A stretch of DNA of 64,000 nt from Mesostigma viride (Eukaryota > Streptophyta > Mesostigmatophyceae > Mesostigmatales > Mesostigmataceae), in contig RPFO01000213.1 in assembly GCA_009746045.1 (NCBI GenBank), positions 2,460,834-2,524,833 on the forward strand, in the 5' to 3' direction. The first letter of the stretch is position 1; every line of letters begins with the position of its first letter. Below, one piece after another: positions 12,242-23,005 of the stretch. The position numbers were made by a program, and so were the translations under genes. The notes below the pieces were generated by a model. That model was not told where the DNA came from, did no database searches, and saw only the letters and a program-made list of their open reading frames with translations.

Positions 12242-15200
12242 ATGAGCCGGGAAGGTGTGTTTCCAATGATGCAAATCTTGGTCGCGCTGCAGCGCGACCT
12301 CTTCTCAGTTCCATACGAAAAGGCCTTAAAACTTGTGTGTAACTTCGCAAGGGTCGCGCTGCAGAGCTACCAAAAATTTCATGAAGTTTGACTTTCTCTA
12401 TATTTGCTTCGCAATTGAGATTCTTTTGTATCTGCGAAGAAGGTGGGGTCATTTCGCGGAGTGACCCTGCTAATATGTTAATTGTCCGTGAATTTCTTTT
12501 TGTTTCTGCAGCACGGGAACGGGTGTTTCTTTCGCCAACCTCCTCCTCCTTGCGTGGCGGCTTTGCTAATCGACTCAATGCCCACAACTTGAGCATCGGG
12601 ACACCGACGCCCCTTGCAGCGGATCTGAAAAACAGCTCGAAACGAAATTTCGGGAATGAGAACCGCAGCACCTCGCCCGCCGTCAGGAAGCCAGCGAAAA
12701 GGCCTGGCCAGTACGCCGAGAAGAAGTCTGTTGTGGGGACTCATCTTGCTGATGAGGCGTACAACGTAGTTCATCACATGAGGAATGAATCTACCAAGCG
12801 GGCCTCTTTTGAGGAGATTGTTGATGGCTTCAATAAGAGGGCTGACGAGCTCAAGGCGGAGCATTTTGACATTCCGGTGGCCAAGCTTTTTGATGAGCAG
12901 CGGCTTGCACAACTGTCGAGGTCTTGGGTGGCTCGGCTGATCGCCCTTTTTGACGACCTGTCGAAATCCGACCATGACAGAGACGTCAAGATCATTTTGG
13001 TGTCAACTCTTTTTTGTGGGGACGACATCGAGAAGGAGTTTTCGGCGGCAGAGTTGGAGAGAATGACGGGTGTCCCCGCGAAGACCATTCTCAAAGTTCG
13101 GGCGATCAGAAAGCAACAGAAGATGGAGTTCCTGACGCGTGCGCTGGCGCGAAAGAAGAGGAAGTTGCCCCAATTTGTAATCGAGTCGATCGCGCAGGCT
13201 TGGACTGATGAGGAGAACTCGCGCGCTTCGCCCCAAGAGAGGGATACCATAAAGACGCACGAACGAGTTGGCAATCGTGCGATTTTGGTTGGTGTCCAAG
13301 GGGCCTACTTCTACCTCACCTCGAAGGAGGACATATATCTCAAGTTTTTAGCGGAGCACACGTACTGGGACAAGAAAAGTCCGCAGTATGAGAAGGATGT
13401 CGGCATCCATGTCGGATATACGACTTTCTGCAAGTACGCCCCCAAAACCGTCAAGGGGAAGTGGAAGGAGAGAAACGTGTGCGCCTGTGAGACGCATACG
13501 GTCATGCAGTCGAAGGTAGCGGCATGGACTAGGTACTGCAAGGCGAAGCACGGCAAGAACTGCAAGTGCGGCGACGAGTGTGAGGGATGTTTAAGGGCGA
13601 GATTGCCTGACGGCACGTGCGGGATGTTCGAAAGCCTGCACACGACCGAATGGGTGAAGCACTTCCATTGCCGTGTGGCGGAGGCGGATGGGGGTAGTGA
13701 GCTGGGGGGTGGGGCAAACTCGGCGAGAAACGAAGAGGAGGAAGGGGACAATAATGTGACGGAAGATGAATGGCAGGGGCAAGACCTTGACGATCTTGAA
13801 ATAAATGAGAGGATCGTGGAGGATGAGGAAGGGGTGCCAAGGGTAGGGGACCCATCCATGGAGGAGGGGTCTGTCTTTCGCATTCTGAAGAGGGCATGTA
13901 TGGAGAACTCGTGTCCCGAGTCCCGGTGTGGCATCAAAGACTGGGTGTTGTGTGACCGGGACAAGAATTCAACAGAACTACTAAATTGGTTCAGATACGT
14001 GAAGAAGGAGGTAGTGGTTTCCCGACCGGCAGGGGAGGTAAGCGTGTTTGGATTTTGTGACGCAATTATTTCGCAGCGTCATTCTGCAGCGCGATGTTAA
14101 TTTAAAGGCTTTTCTGATACTTTATGAATATGTTACTTGCAAATTTACTTCATCCCTTGGTTAAAACAGGACGCGACCGATCGGCGGGTCCCGGAGAAGG
14201 TCAAGCGGCCCGTACAGGAAACGATGAGGTCAACGCCCGCGCAGCTGAGGCTGGCGATTATCGAGAGTTGGGAGGACTTTACCAACCACTGCTTTACGTC
14301 ATGGTGGCAGTCGGCAACGATCAAGGACCGGGAGAGGAACATGACTGAGGGGGATGTGCTCGTGCATGGAGATTGGGCCGAGAATTACGAGAACAACAAC
14401 TACGTCCAACTGCAGTCGCAGTACTTTCACAAGACGAGCTTTGTCCTCATGCCCATGATCGTGCGATATTTGCACAATGGTGCGATGGCAAAGCGAACGT
14501 TCTTTTTTCTCGGGGAAGCCAAGATGAAGCGGGGAGAGCGGGCGCTCGTCTACGCGCTGAGGACAATCATGGAAACCCTGCGCGGACTTGGTGTGGGGGT
14601 GAAGAGGATGTTCATGTGCTCTGACAACTGCTCATCCCAGTTCAAGTCCAAGTACGTGGTTAACGCCGTCTTCCGCCTCCTCATGCAGGATCCCGACTTG
14701 GAATCCTTCGAGTACCACTACTTGGGTGAGCAGCACGGGAAGGGGGAGGTGGATGGTCAGGGAGCGAAGTTCAAGTGCATTGTGAGGAACATGCAATGCA
14801 TTCCTGAGAACCAGGGCATCGTTACAGGGCGCCAGATCGTCAAGTACATGCGGGACAGCTGGGAAGGAGGCAAAACCACGAGCAGGGAGTCGGCCCGCGC
14901 TCGGGCAGAGGGCGTCCACCGTCATTTCTTTCATTTTCCTGAGGTGCGAAACTCAATTTTTCTTGAACTTGATTGAGGTATCTCTGCAGAGTGACCTTTT
15001 GCCCATTTGCATTTTATTATTTGATAATGCTAAAAGAACTGGTATGAATTAGCGTCTTATATAGTGAAAAATGCATGCAAAGCACTTTCAAAGGGGTATC
15101 TCTGCAGAGTGACCCTTCATGTGTACTTGATCTATTGACACATACCAACTTTCCGTTTCTGACATTCTCCCTCATTGCAGGACCTCGACTCCGGCGCCCG

Positions 15201-15924
15201 TATGATACCGACGCGTGTCGAGGCCATCAAGCAAGCGCACTGGTGGCGCCTGGACAAGTCTGACCCGGGGCTCCTGATGATGAGGCGTTTTTCGTGCTAC
15301 TGCCCAGCCTGCCTAGCTAACAGGTGGGAGGAGTGCCGGACCGAGTGGACACATATCGAGGAATTTAACGATGAGGGCCAAACGATGAAAACTTTCCGCC
15401 TGATGCCGCCAACGCAGCCCATACCTCCGGTTCGCCAGCTGACGCGGGCGGAACTGCTGAAGGATCAAAGGGATGCCATTGGCAGGCAGATGCGCATGTA
15501 TGATTACATCGCAGTTCCGTCAGACAGAGAGGACGTGAACCACAATTCCGCCCACCCTTTTTGGGTGATGCAGGTGGTGAGGGAGGCCTCAGTGCTGGAG
15601 AAGGAGGAGGTTAGGTGGGTTGAGGGACAAAACGGACGGCAGAAGGAGATTTTCTTGCCCGGCCACGCCGTTCTGGCGGTTCGGCTGTGGAAGCGAGATA
15701 TGCATGACCCCCTGCATTTTACTCTGGATTTGGCTGATTGGCCGGAGTCCCGCCCAGCCGACCTGGTCGATTGCTATCTGTGCATCTCCGCTGCTCTTCC
15801 GCTCCAGTGCATGGTCCTTGGCAACCAAAGGCAAGCCTACGTTGATATGAGCAAGGAGCTTGACGCGTGGCTAACCGCTCTTGTACGCAACCAGCAAGCC
15901 CCGGAGGGGCTGCCACCGGCTTAA
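12242..15924 (+). CDS. Putative DDE-type transposase-like protein, 4 exons, 1018 residues
   Basis: Exons are 12242-12254, 12512-14037, 14170-14943 and 15181-15924; together they are 3057 nt, exactly 1019 codons including TAA. The tiny first exon (ATG plus 10 nt) joins in phase 1 and the other two junctions are phase 0. A Cys/His-rich segment lies near residues 325-385 (CACETH, CKCGDECEGC), followed by a long acidic linker. Residues about 578-720 carry HGDWAENY, an FMCSDNCSSQFKSK block and HGKGEVDGQG. These match a widespread, poorly named eukaryotic transposon protein family with a likely RNase H fold; D581, D665 and D708 are the candidate acidic residues (inference). Every intron carries the 22-bp palindrome seen in the left-hand gene. 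The protein is probably intact. I see no terminal inverted repeats I can defend. Confidence 0.7.
12255..12511 (+). repeat. Intron 1 of the DDE-like gene with three palindromes
   Basis: 257-nt GT-AG intron. It contains a perfect 20-bp palindrome GGTCGCGCTGCAGCGCGACC at 12280-12299, and imperfect relatives at 12351-12371 and 12445-12467. The other two introns, 14038-14169 (132 nt) and 14944-15180 (237 nt), carry copies at 14076-14096, 14977-14996 and 15093-15115. Confidence 0.75.
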
Positions 15925-15930
15925 ACTTTC

Positions 15931-16444
15931 GGGGACGCTCCGCAGCGCCACCCCTACGGATCTTTAAGCCTGGGCTTTATTCGCCTACGGTTGGGACAGT
16001 GTTTATTCGTGTTTATATATTTTTGGAGAACATTTTTTTGTTTTTTCATATGTTACATTAGATGACAAGTGGCTGGGAACATTGTTAGCCTCGGTAGTGA
16101 CAAATTTTAGTATATTTCCGTGTCGAAATGGCGAGTATTTTATTTAACTTGTACAATAATTTTTCGAATTACAAATTTATAATTTGGTTTGACCTAAAAA
16201 TCATGTCGTCACTCAAATATGTAGTTGCTGTGTAGGACTTTCCGTCTGCAAATTGGTTCGTACTAATTTCGAATGTCACAACAATGTTACTGTACTAAGG
16301 CCTCTTTGGTAGATGTCTTAAAACACAAATTCGCTCCGGAAGTGCCAAAGTACCTTGCTTGTAACCGGACTAGTTACGAATTGTGATTGGAAGGTTGTCC
16401 CCTACAACCACAAGGAATAGAGGGGACGCTCCGCAGCGCCACCC
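15931..16444. repeat. Two palindrome copies downstream of the DDE-like gene
   Basis: GGGGACGCTCCGCAGCGCCA plus CCC occurs at 15931-15954, seven bases after the stop codon, and again at 16422-16444. Both belong to the same palindrome family. The 470 bases between them are AT-rich and non-coding. Confidence 0.7.
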
Positions 16445-16518
16445 ATACGACAGTCCGGACCGGGCTTTGCTGAAATAATTTTCTCACTCGCAACTTAGCC
16501 ATCAAACTCACTTTTACG

Positions 16519-16992
16519 ATGGAGCGCGCCGATGTTTTTGGTTCGCAGCATACATATGTGCATGTCGATAAAAAGGAGCATGCGGCCAACATGTATGTTG
16601 AAATCGACTCCCCCCCCCACGACTTCCCACGCTCCCTGCGGGGACCGTTTGGAGGTTGGGGTTCAGGTGTCATTGCGTTCGGAAACGGGATGATCGACCT
16701 GATGCCCCCAGATTCAGATTTGGCGCCTGCCCCCCGTGTTCCGGGTAAGGCCAGGGTGGTGCAATGCCTCCAGAATGAGGGCACGGAAATTTCGCCCAAT
16801 GTCTCGGCTGTGCGCCTCCGGGCTGAGGCCCAGCATGAGTTCTTGAATGCGGCGGAAATAGGTGGGGCCGTATGGGCCCCCAAACAATTTTCCAACGAGC
16901 CTCCAAATTTCGTGGGGGACTTGTACAAGGGAGCGTACAAGTTTCGTGACATTGAGATCGATGGATGGGGGTCATTTCTCCAGGAAAAGTGA
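16519..16992 (+). CDS. Hypothetical protein, 157 residues
   Basis: Not recognised. The ATG lies in ACGATGG context, and a palindrome copy ends 75 bases upstream. The protein has no signal peptide or membrane segment, is moderately Gly/Pro-rich, and has no Cys pairs beyond one residue. It shares strand with the virus-like cassette but is separated from it by several kilobases of non-coding DNA. It may be a cassette gene, part of the upstream mobile element, or spurious. Confidence 0.4.
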   Translation: MERADVFGSQHTYVHVDKKEHAANMYVEIDSPPHDFPRSLRGPFGGWGSGVIAFGNGMIDLMPPDSDLAPAPRVPGKARVVQCLQNEGTEISPNVSAVRLRAEAQHEFLNAAEIGGAVWAPKQFSNEPPNFVGDLYKGAYKFRDIEIDGWGSFLQEK

Positions 16993-17278
16993 ATGCCGGT
17001 CCCATTTGGCAAATATAATCGATGATTAATTCCATGCAACATTTTGCGTTGGTCAAATGTGTAAATTTGCATTATTAATCGATTCAATAAAATTATGGGG
17101 GTGGGTATACCCACCATTTGATGGTTGAAAGTACTACTAGCTTCGTCGATTAACTCTTCTCAACATGGTCCTCTAGTCGACTAGGAATGTACCAATCCAT
17201 CAGGGTATCGAGAAACTTGTTATGCCGAAACACTCCGGTCGAAAATTTCGTGCCACCTGCAGGCAATCAAAAAGCGCA

Positions 17279-17401
17279 CGCGGACCGACGGGAAAGAGTA
17301 GTTAGTCACGAAATTAAAAAAACGACAAAAAGTGTCACACGCGGCCCGGCGGGAAAGAGTAGTTTGTTACGAAGTTAAAAAAACGACGAAAAGTGTCACA
17401 C
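17279..17401. repeat. 61-bp direct duplication
   Basis: Two tandem copies share GGGAAAGAGTAGT and AAAAAAACGAC, starting at 17290 and 17351. They sit just before the 17464 reading frame and probably belong to its 5' leader; the frame stays open through the second copy but has no ATG there. Confidence 0.75.
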
Positions 17402-17463
17402 TTTTCGGAACATTCGAAGTGGGCCCGGCCACTACTCTGACAAATCCAAACGCGCAATTTGTC

Positions 17464-19473
17464 ATGCATTATGAAGATGGAACGACGGCTTCTCATGACA
17501 ATGCCTTTAGCGTCATCAATGACCAAGACGTGCGTGTTGAGTTGCCATACATCGTCAACAGCGGAGAAGTGAGCGGAATTTGCGATTTTGTCGCGAGAGA
17601 CTACCAGTCCTCATTTTATGCAGCGGGGAACAACTTGGTTAACCCAGATGTCGGATACCCGTATTTCAAGGACCTGTATTTTGGATATGGCGGGACGCGA
17701 TTTTCGGGTAGCCCTTTGCTAGTCGAGCAAATCTCGTTTTCCACCATGAGAGACCACAACCGCCCTGCCACGCTAACCGGGCGTTCTTTCACAATAACCC
17801 GATCCTATGCAAAACTCTCTAGCTGGAGAATTGGCAGGATCGATGAATTGAACGCTGTCACTTGGCTAGTAGTCACCTACTACCCTTTTCAGACATATGA
17901 ATGCATCCCAGGGCTTTCGATAGTACAAGGCATCAAAGATTGCGTCCCTAGCGCCTACCTGAGAAAACTTCCTTTGCGATGGTACATCAACAACGTTCGA
18001 CTCACGGAGGCCTCTCCGACGATTGGCGGGTTCACGCTATCTGTGAACGGAGGACTGCGTGGTGAGGATGCTCTAGTTACCAACTTGACAAGTACCGACA
18101 CGGGAAAATGGCTCAGTTACGAGCTAGACCTCTTCGATGACTCTACCATTACCTCGTTTACGACTAGGAAGGCGGGGGTCATGGTAGGTGTCTCGAAACT
18201 TTCTACAACTTCTGGTGGGATACGATCAAAGAGCAAGTTTGTATCATACGCGAATCCAATGAGGATAGCAATTACAGCACTGGCGGACCCTGTCGTTGGG
18301 TGGGGGATGAACCTCGAAAACCCAGTCAGTTTCAACCTGCATATAGAGGGGGGTGTCAAGGCAAACTTGTCAGGGATTAACTATTTCACGTACACACCAA
18401 CCGACCATGAAAGTGCTAATACGGACATTTATTACAGCTTCACATGCCCAAGAGACTACCCCAACCTCTCTGGGGAGAACGCGACAGTAGAAGGGACTCA
18501 TGACACCCTTCGCAGTTTAGACGTCCTTTCTCGTAATATCTTTACAACTTCACAGGCAGAGTCATCGAAGTACTACTTTGAACCGAATGACCCCACGAGC
18601 TTTTATTTGATAAAAACAGCCACGCCGGCTCCATCAAAGTGTGTCGTTTTTGCGAACGAGTTAATAGACGGTCCGTTCTGCATGTGTTTTCGCATGTATC
18701 TTGGAAGCAATGACGCTTTTGTGTCCTTTGCTGAGAACACGTTGAGTTTATCTGGAAAGTATCATCCGGCCGTTACGGACGGACACTCAAATTGGAGAAA
18801 CGCTCAAACGACCCATTGGGCCATGCTTGGGGTCAACTTTCACCACTCCGACTATGCTCTCGACCTGTATGACAACCTCAAGGCAAGAGTGCGATACACG
18901 CTCAATAGCTCGTGGAGGCAGCAGTTGAGTTATTGGGTTGCGTTTCGACGACGGTCTGACGGAATAGTCGAGAGGTATATAGCCAAGACACCCCCTACTA
19001 GGATGAGTCAGATGACAAAAATCTCAAACGGTGCCGGGATTTTCACATCCACACCAACGGATATCGTTGATCCACACGTGCCAATGCCCTTACGGCCAGT
19101 TATGCACCTGTCAGGAGAATACCACGCCATTGAAATAGCGAACATCGAAGATGATCTCACGGGTGTTGAGCTAGATTCCATCTTCACGAATAACCCCTCC
19201 GGGACCTGTACAAAGGGAGGAGATGTGATTCAACTCCGACACCGGGGCACTGCGGGGCAGAACTGTTCCATCTTCGGCAAGTATTCCGTAACAAAGCCAG
19301 TGCCTGGAGCTACCAATCTATGGTTCAAGGAGCTCACGTTGACGGATGAAAGCATGATTCACACAGTGGTCAAGTGCCCAACAACGTCTTATGAGGCGCA
19401 ACTCGTGACGTACCCTGTCCAACTCTATGGAGTACTTCCAGCCCGTCAAGCCATTAACCCTTCAACTGTCTGA
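17464..19473 (+). CDS. Large hypothetical beta-rich protein, 669 residues, possible virion or cell-surface protein
   Basis: Not recognised. The frame is open from about 17332 but the first ATG is 17464. The composition is rich in S, T, N, G, Y and V with short alternating segments, typical of all-beta structural proteins; no signal peptide or membrane helix is seen. Seven or so Cys residues are scattered (for example CIPG...KDC). Its position upstream of a capsid cassette on the same strand, its size and its composition make a fibre, spike or accessory virion protein possible (inference). It is intronless, unlike the host-type genes in the window. It is followed by 1.7 kb of non-coding DNA, so it is not part of the tight gene block. 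Confidence 0.5.
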   Translation: MHYEDGTTASHDNAFSVINDQDVRVELPYIVNSGEVSGICDFVARDYQSSFYAAGNNLVNPDVGYPYFKDLYFGYGGTRFSGSPLLVEQISFSTMRDHNRPATLTGRSFTITRSYAKLSSWRIGRIDELNAVTWLVVTYYPFQTYECIPGLSIVQGIKDCVPSAYLRKLPLRWYINNVRLTEASPTIGGFTLSVNGGLRGEDALVTNLTSTDTGKWLSYELDLFDDSTITSFTTRKAGVMVGVSKLSTTSGGIRSKSKFVSYANPMRIAITALADPVVGWGMNLENPVSFNLHIEGGVKANLSGINYFTYTPTDHESANTDIYYSFTCPRDYPNLSGENATVEGTHDTLRSLDVLSRNIFTTSQAESSKYYFEPNDPTSFYLIKTATPAPSKCVVFANELIDGPFCMCFRMYLGSNDAFVSFAENTLSLSGKYHPAVTDGHSNWRNAQTTHWAMLGVNFHHSDYALDLYDNLKARVRYTLNSSWRQQLSYWVAFRRRSDGIVERYIAKTPPTRMSQMTKISNGAGIFTSTPTDIVDPHVPMPLRPVMHLSGEYHAIEIANIEDDLTGVELDSIFTNNPSGTCTKGGDVIQLRHRGTAGQNCSIFGKYSVTKPVPGATNLWFKELTLTDESMIHTVVKCPTTSYEAQLVTYPVQLYGVLPARQAINPSTV

Positions 19474-21193
19474 ACTGGAACCACCGTAACGGACTGAGTT
19501 GGGGTATCTTTGTAAGTTCGAGAGTATCTAGCCAAATAATATTTTCTGGCCCACCCTTGGAAGGAAGCATGCTTATATATCAAATAACACTGGGGACATG
19601 TGGTTGGTCATATATGCATGCCCCACATGAGCTATAAATAGCGCCCCCCCCAGGGGGGTACAGTGCACGTGGGGTTGGAGACATATATAATGCATTATCG
19701 ACCATTTACACAAATCAGTCGGCCCTGGCCTTTTAAAGGCAGTTTATCATAATCATAGGCATGCCATCAATGCATTCAAAACATGAAATGCCACAGAACT
19801 GCACAGGCTAGCTAGCAAACAGCCGAAAATAGCTCAGGCCGTTATAACGGTGCAAGTTATTTTGGGACGGTTGCTAGCACTACCGCATAGGTTTACTATC
19901 CCAAAGTGGCACAAAACAACAACTAGATGGCAACAAAAGCAATGCCAACATCATGCCCAGCATATAAGACACAAGACCATGCTAAACAATAGGTGAAAGG
20001 CTCATATCAAGGCCTCAAGCACGCGTCAAAGGGCTGGCAAGGAGCTACATCACTAACGCACCAAATGAATGACAAAACACCTCCACGTTCTTTGCAACAA
20101 TGAAGAAAACAAAAGGAACAAGTTGGTAATGCTTCCATGCAAACAGGTATTGGGTATCTCCATGTTTGTCACATGCAATGGATGCAATATAAGAAGGTGG
20201 GCGTTGGCCAGCAAAACAAGAAGCCATGCCTGAAACTGGTCAGAAAAGAACTTGTCTCGGGCTGTTTGAGCCAGGAAAAGCATTGGGTGATCAACGTTAC
20301 CATACTACTAACCAATACCAACCGTTATTACGCTATTTCCGTTGCAGCCTCAGCTAACAGCGACCAAACATGGTCCACAATCTGCTTGACCTGATGGTAT
20401 TCCACAACCATGACAAGCCGATGCTTACAGGCAGCAAAACAACAAAATGACAATCACAAGCCCTCGGTTGTAACCATGATATTAGTTATAAACAATAATA
20501 CAACCAGATACGGTTAACGGAACACGGTAGGAGGCTAGAACGTACCAGGTCGGAACAGCAGATTACCTTTCCTGCGGGAGCCAGCACGCCCGATTCATGG
20601 ACGTAGCCTCGAGCCTTTCCTGGCTGCCAGTTCTAGCAAATCTGGTTGGGAACAACGTCAAACGTTTATCCACGCGCAAATATCTCGAAAATTTCCGCCT
20701 AGCAACATGCAGCACTCGCACTGTCACCGCCTGGCCGCTAACATGATTTGCTGCGCCTACCAGCACCCCGAGACCCATCTACGCATCTTCAAACGTTCCA
20801 TGGCTAGGGGTATAACGTTTTTATGACTTAAAAATCATGCCTACAAAATTTGAGTCCGTTATGTCGAGCCATTCTCTCGTACCAGTCAGTTGTGTGCACC
20901 GCCATAGCCGTGCGCGTCAATATTTTTCATGCACGTCGGTCCCGTTAGACCATGGTACCCCCCTAACTTTGCTCAAGCATATCTCCCTGGCCAATTGTCC
21001 AAAGTACGGTCTGAATAGTGCCAGGCGTAGCTTACGTCTAGATCTTTCGATCCCCCCAGGTTTGACCGTTAAATTATTATTGGCGCGGCGCCTGGTTCTG
21101 CCACAAACTCAGTCCGTTAGAGTGGCGCGAGTTCAACTGGCGCCACGAAAACGGACTCAGTACAGTTTAAGGGTTAAGAAGTTCAGCGTTGTC
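19474..21193. other. Non-coding interval before the capsid cassette
   Basis: No convincing gene on either strand. A TATA-like CTATAAATAGCG lies near 19632 on the plus strand next to a C-run. AACGGACTGAG at about 19489 recurs as AACGGACTCAG near 21149, so a short motif marks both ends of the interval. Confidence 0.5.
21111..21156 (+). promoter_or_regulatory. Imperfect hairpin upstream of the cassette
   Basis: Arms AGTCCGTT/AACGGACT and inner arms TGGCGC/GCGCCA are separated by symmetric 4-nt internal loops and a ~10-nt loop. It ends 38 bases before the ATG at 21194. A leader structure or regulator site is possible; the function is not shown. Confidence 0.4.
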
Positions 21194-21995
21194 ATGGGGT
21201 TCGACCCAACAAAAGTGAGCAATATTGCCGGGCAGGTTACATGTGTCTTTGGAGCGGAGTGGGCAGGGGGTACAAATGTCTTCGTGAACCCCAGGGACAA
21301 ACACGGTAACCATCACGTCCACCCTCGCAAACACGTTTGTACCAGTCGTTGGTGGGCTCACTCACCTTGCAACGGTCACATTTGTCACTGTGCTCAGTCC
21401 CACCCTTTCTGGACCCGGTGCTCTTGTCCTCGATACGAGCGTGTGTGGGTATTATGACAACGCATTGGTGCTAATAGGCACAACTCATGGGTTAGACGTC
21501 GCCCAGTTCACTGACATCAACGAGACGCGGAGGATATCCCACACCATCCCCGGTCTGCGGCCTCCTGTGTACGACTACTTCATCCCTCAGCTATGGCACG
21601 GTACCCCCACGGCCACGCTGTCATTCCACGACCCAGCCAACCAAAGCGAGCTCACTTTGCCAACGTCCTTGGAGCACGTGTACCTTCGCGTCAATTTCAC
21701 GGGTGCCTTACCAACCATCCTCGACCTCTCTAACCCTTATCGAATGAAGGCAAAAGCAGTGGGGACCGTGTTCCCATTTGTGATATTCGCGCCTTATTGG
21801 TCCGTCGTCCCGGGGTACACAGAAGATGATGGCAAGTTCCAAATCCTGCTACATTTAAACCGTATCCCACCAACAGGCTACTCTGCCCCTATCATCCTAT
21901 CCAACACTTTTGCAAATCCCGAGCTGGGACCGCCGCAACGGCTGTGTCGAAGACGATCACGTGGACGAGCGCATAAAAATCTCTCGCATAAGTAA
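21194..21995 (+). pseudogene. Virus-like structural protein gene with one frame break
   Basis: Starts with ATGGGG and reads MGFDPTKVSNIAGQV. The frame changes between about 21286 and 21310, and the second frame stays open to TAA at 21995. The second part is beta-rich with many T, V, P and G residues, and ends in an Arg-rich tail. The stop is followed after two bases by the next ATG, the spacing seen across the cassette, so both parts probably belong to one gene. A spike or minor capsid role is inferred from context only. The break is +1 (or -2) and could be a consensus error, a real lesion or, less likely, recoding; no obvious slippery heptamer is visible. Confidence 0.5.
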
Positions 21996-21997
21996 AC

Positions 21998-22741
21998 ATG
22001 CCACCAAGGAAAACGAAACGCGGCCGACGCTCAGGACGAAAACGCGCGCCTACCACTACGACGTCCACAAGAGTCTCCTCTAGGTCCTCCAATTCCGTCA
22101 AGAACACGATCGTAATCAACTCGCGACCACACAGAGCTCCCGCTGCCAAGGGGAAAGTAGCGGAAGCTCGCGGGTTCAGAGACGCGATTCTGTTGGCGGC
22201 CCTGTCCAACGTCGCGCAACCGGTTCGCGTCCCGATGATGCCAATCGACAACTCATTAGGAGGTGGCGTAAGCGTCGCCACACCAGCAACCGCGGCTGGC
22301 GGCGCGACGACGGCAGCTGCTACAACATCCGATGAGCCGGTTGTAGTGGCGCCACCGGCAGCTCCCGCTAGAGCAACAGGTCTCAGGGTCGGTAGAAGGT
22401 TGAAGATATACCGAGGTGGTGCGAGTGGGAGGAAGGAGACGGCGGAAATGGGAACGGATCCCATGTTTGTCTTCGGTGAGACCGCGGTGCCTAGAGAGCC
22501 AGCGCCACCTTTGACATCAGATACCGGAACCGGACCTGCCCGGTTTCCGTGCACCGAGCCTGGATGCACGAGGGACTTTAAAAGCCAAGGCGGAAGGACG
22601 ACTCATATCAACAGAATTCATAAAAGGCCCCAAGGCAGGACGGTGGGCGGTGAGCCAGTGGTAGTTGGCTCGGGTGGAAGAGAGAGGATGAGAGCAGCCA
22701 GGTTAGCTGCCTTGGGAATGGCTACGGGTATCCGTGCCTAA
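21998..22741 (+). CDS. Basic protein with one C2H2 zinc finger, 247 residues
   Basis: The N-terminus is strongly basic (PPRKTKRGRRSGRKR), then a Ser/Thr and Ala-rich middle with a low-complexity TTAAATT run. Near residues 187-212 there is a single C2H2 finger with C-x4-C, 12 residues, then H-x4-H (CTEPGC ... HINRIH). It ends in a basic tail. A DNA-binding, core-like or regulatory role fits a packaged virion protein (inference from charge, finger and position). It starts two bases after the previous stop, and the 29-base gap to the next ORF contains AAAAAATATCTG. Confidence 0.65.
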   Translation: MPPRKTKRGRRSGRKRAPTTTTSTRVSSRSSNSVKNTIVINSRPHRAPAAKGKVAEARGFRDAILLAALSNVAQPVRVPMMPIDNSLGGGVSVATPATAAGGATTAAATTSDEPVVVAPPAAPARATGLRVGRRLKIYRGGASGRKETAEMGTDPMFVFGETAVPREPAPPLTSDTGTGPARFPCTEPGCTRDFKSQGGRTTHINRIHKRPQGRTVGGEPVVVGSGGRERMRAARLAALGMATGIRA

Positions 22742-22770
22742 AAAATATCTGTGTGTGATAATATTACGCA

Positions 22771-23001
22771 ATGGATCCAATTTTCACAGAGTCTGACCTG
22801 ATCGAGATTTCTCAGTGGATGGTACTGTACCCTAGCATGCCACGAGAGTTCATCGAGGCCGCGTTTTTGTATTGTAGAAAGAAACCTATGACTGGGAAAG
22901 GAAAGCGCGCTCTCAAACGCGCTTTCAAGGACGCAAAAGAGGGCGAAGTGGTAGTTCTGAATAGACCCGAAATCAAATCGGAGTTGATGGTAGAGAGCTA
23001 A
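22771..23001 (+). CDS. Small cassette protein, 76 residues
   Basis: Not recognised. The N-terminal half is acidic and hydrophobic (MDPIFTESDLIEISQWM) and the C-terminal half basic (GKGKRALKRAFKDAKEG). It lies in tandem between the zinc-finger and penton-like genes with gaps of 29 and 4 bases. Intact frame and tight packing support reality; function unknown. Confidence 0.55.
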   Translation: MDPIFTESDLIEISQWMVLYPSMPREFIEAAFLYCRKKPMTGKGKRALKRAFKDAKEGEVVVLNRPEIKSELMVES

Positions 23002-23005
23002 GCGT

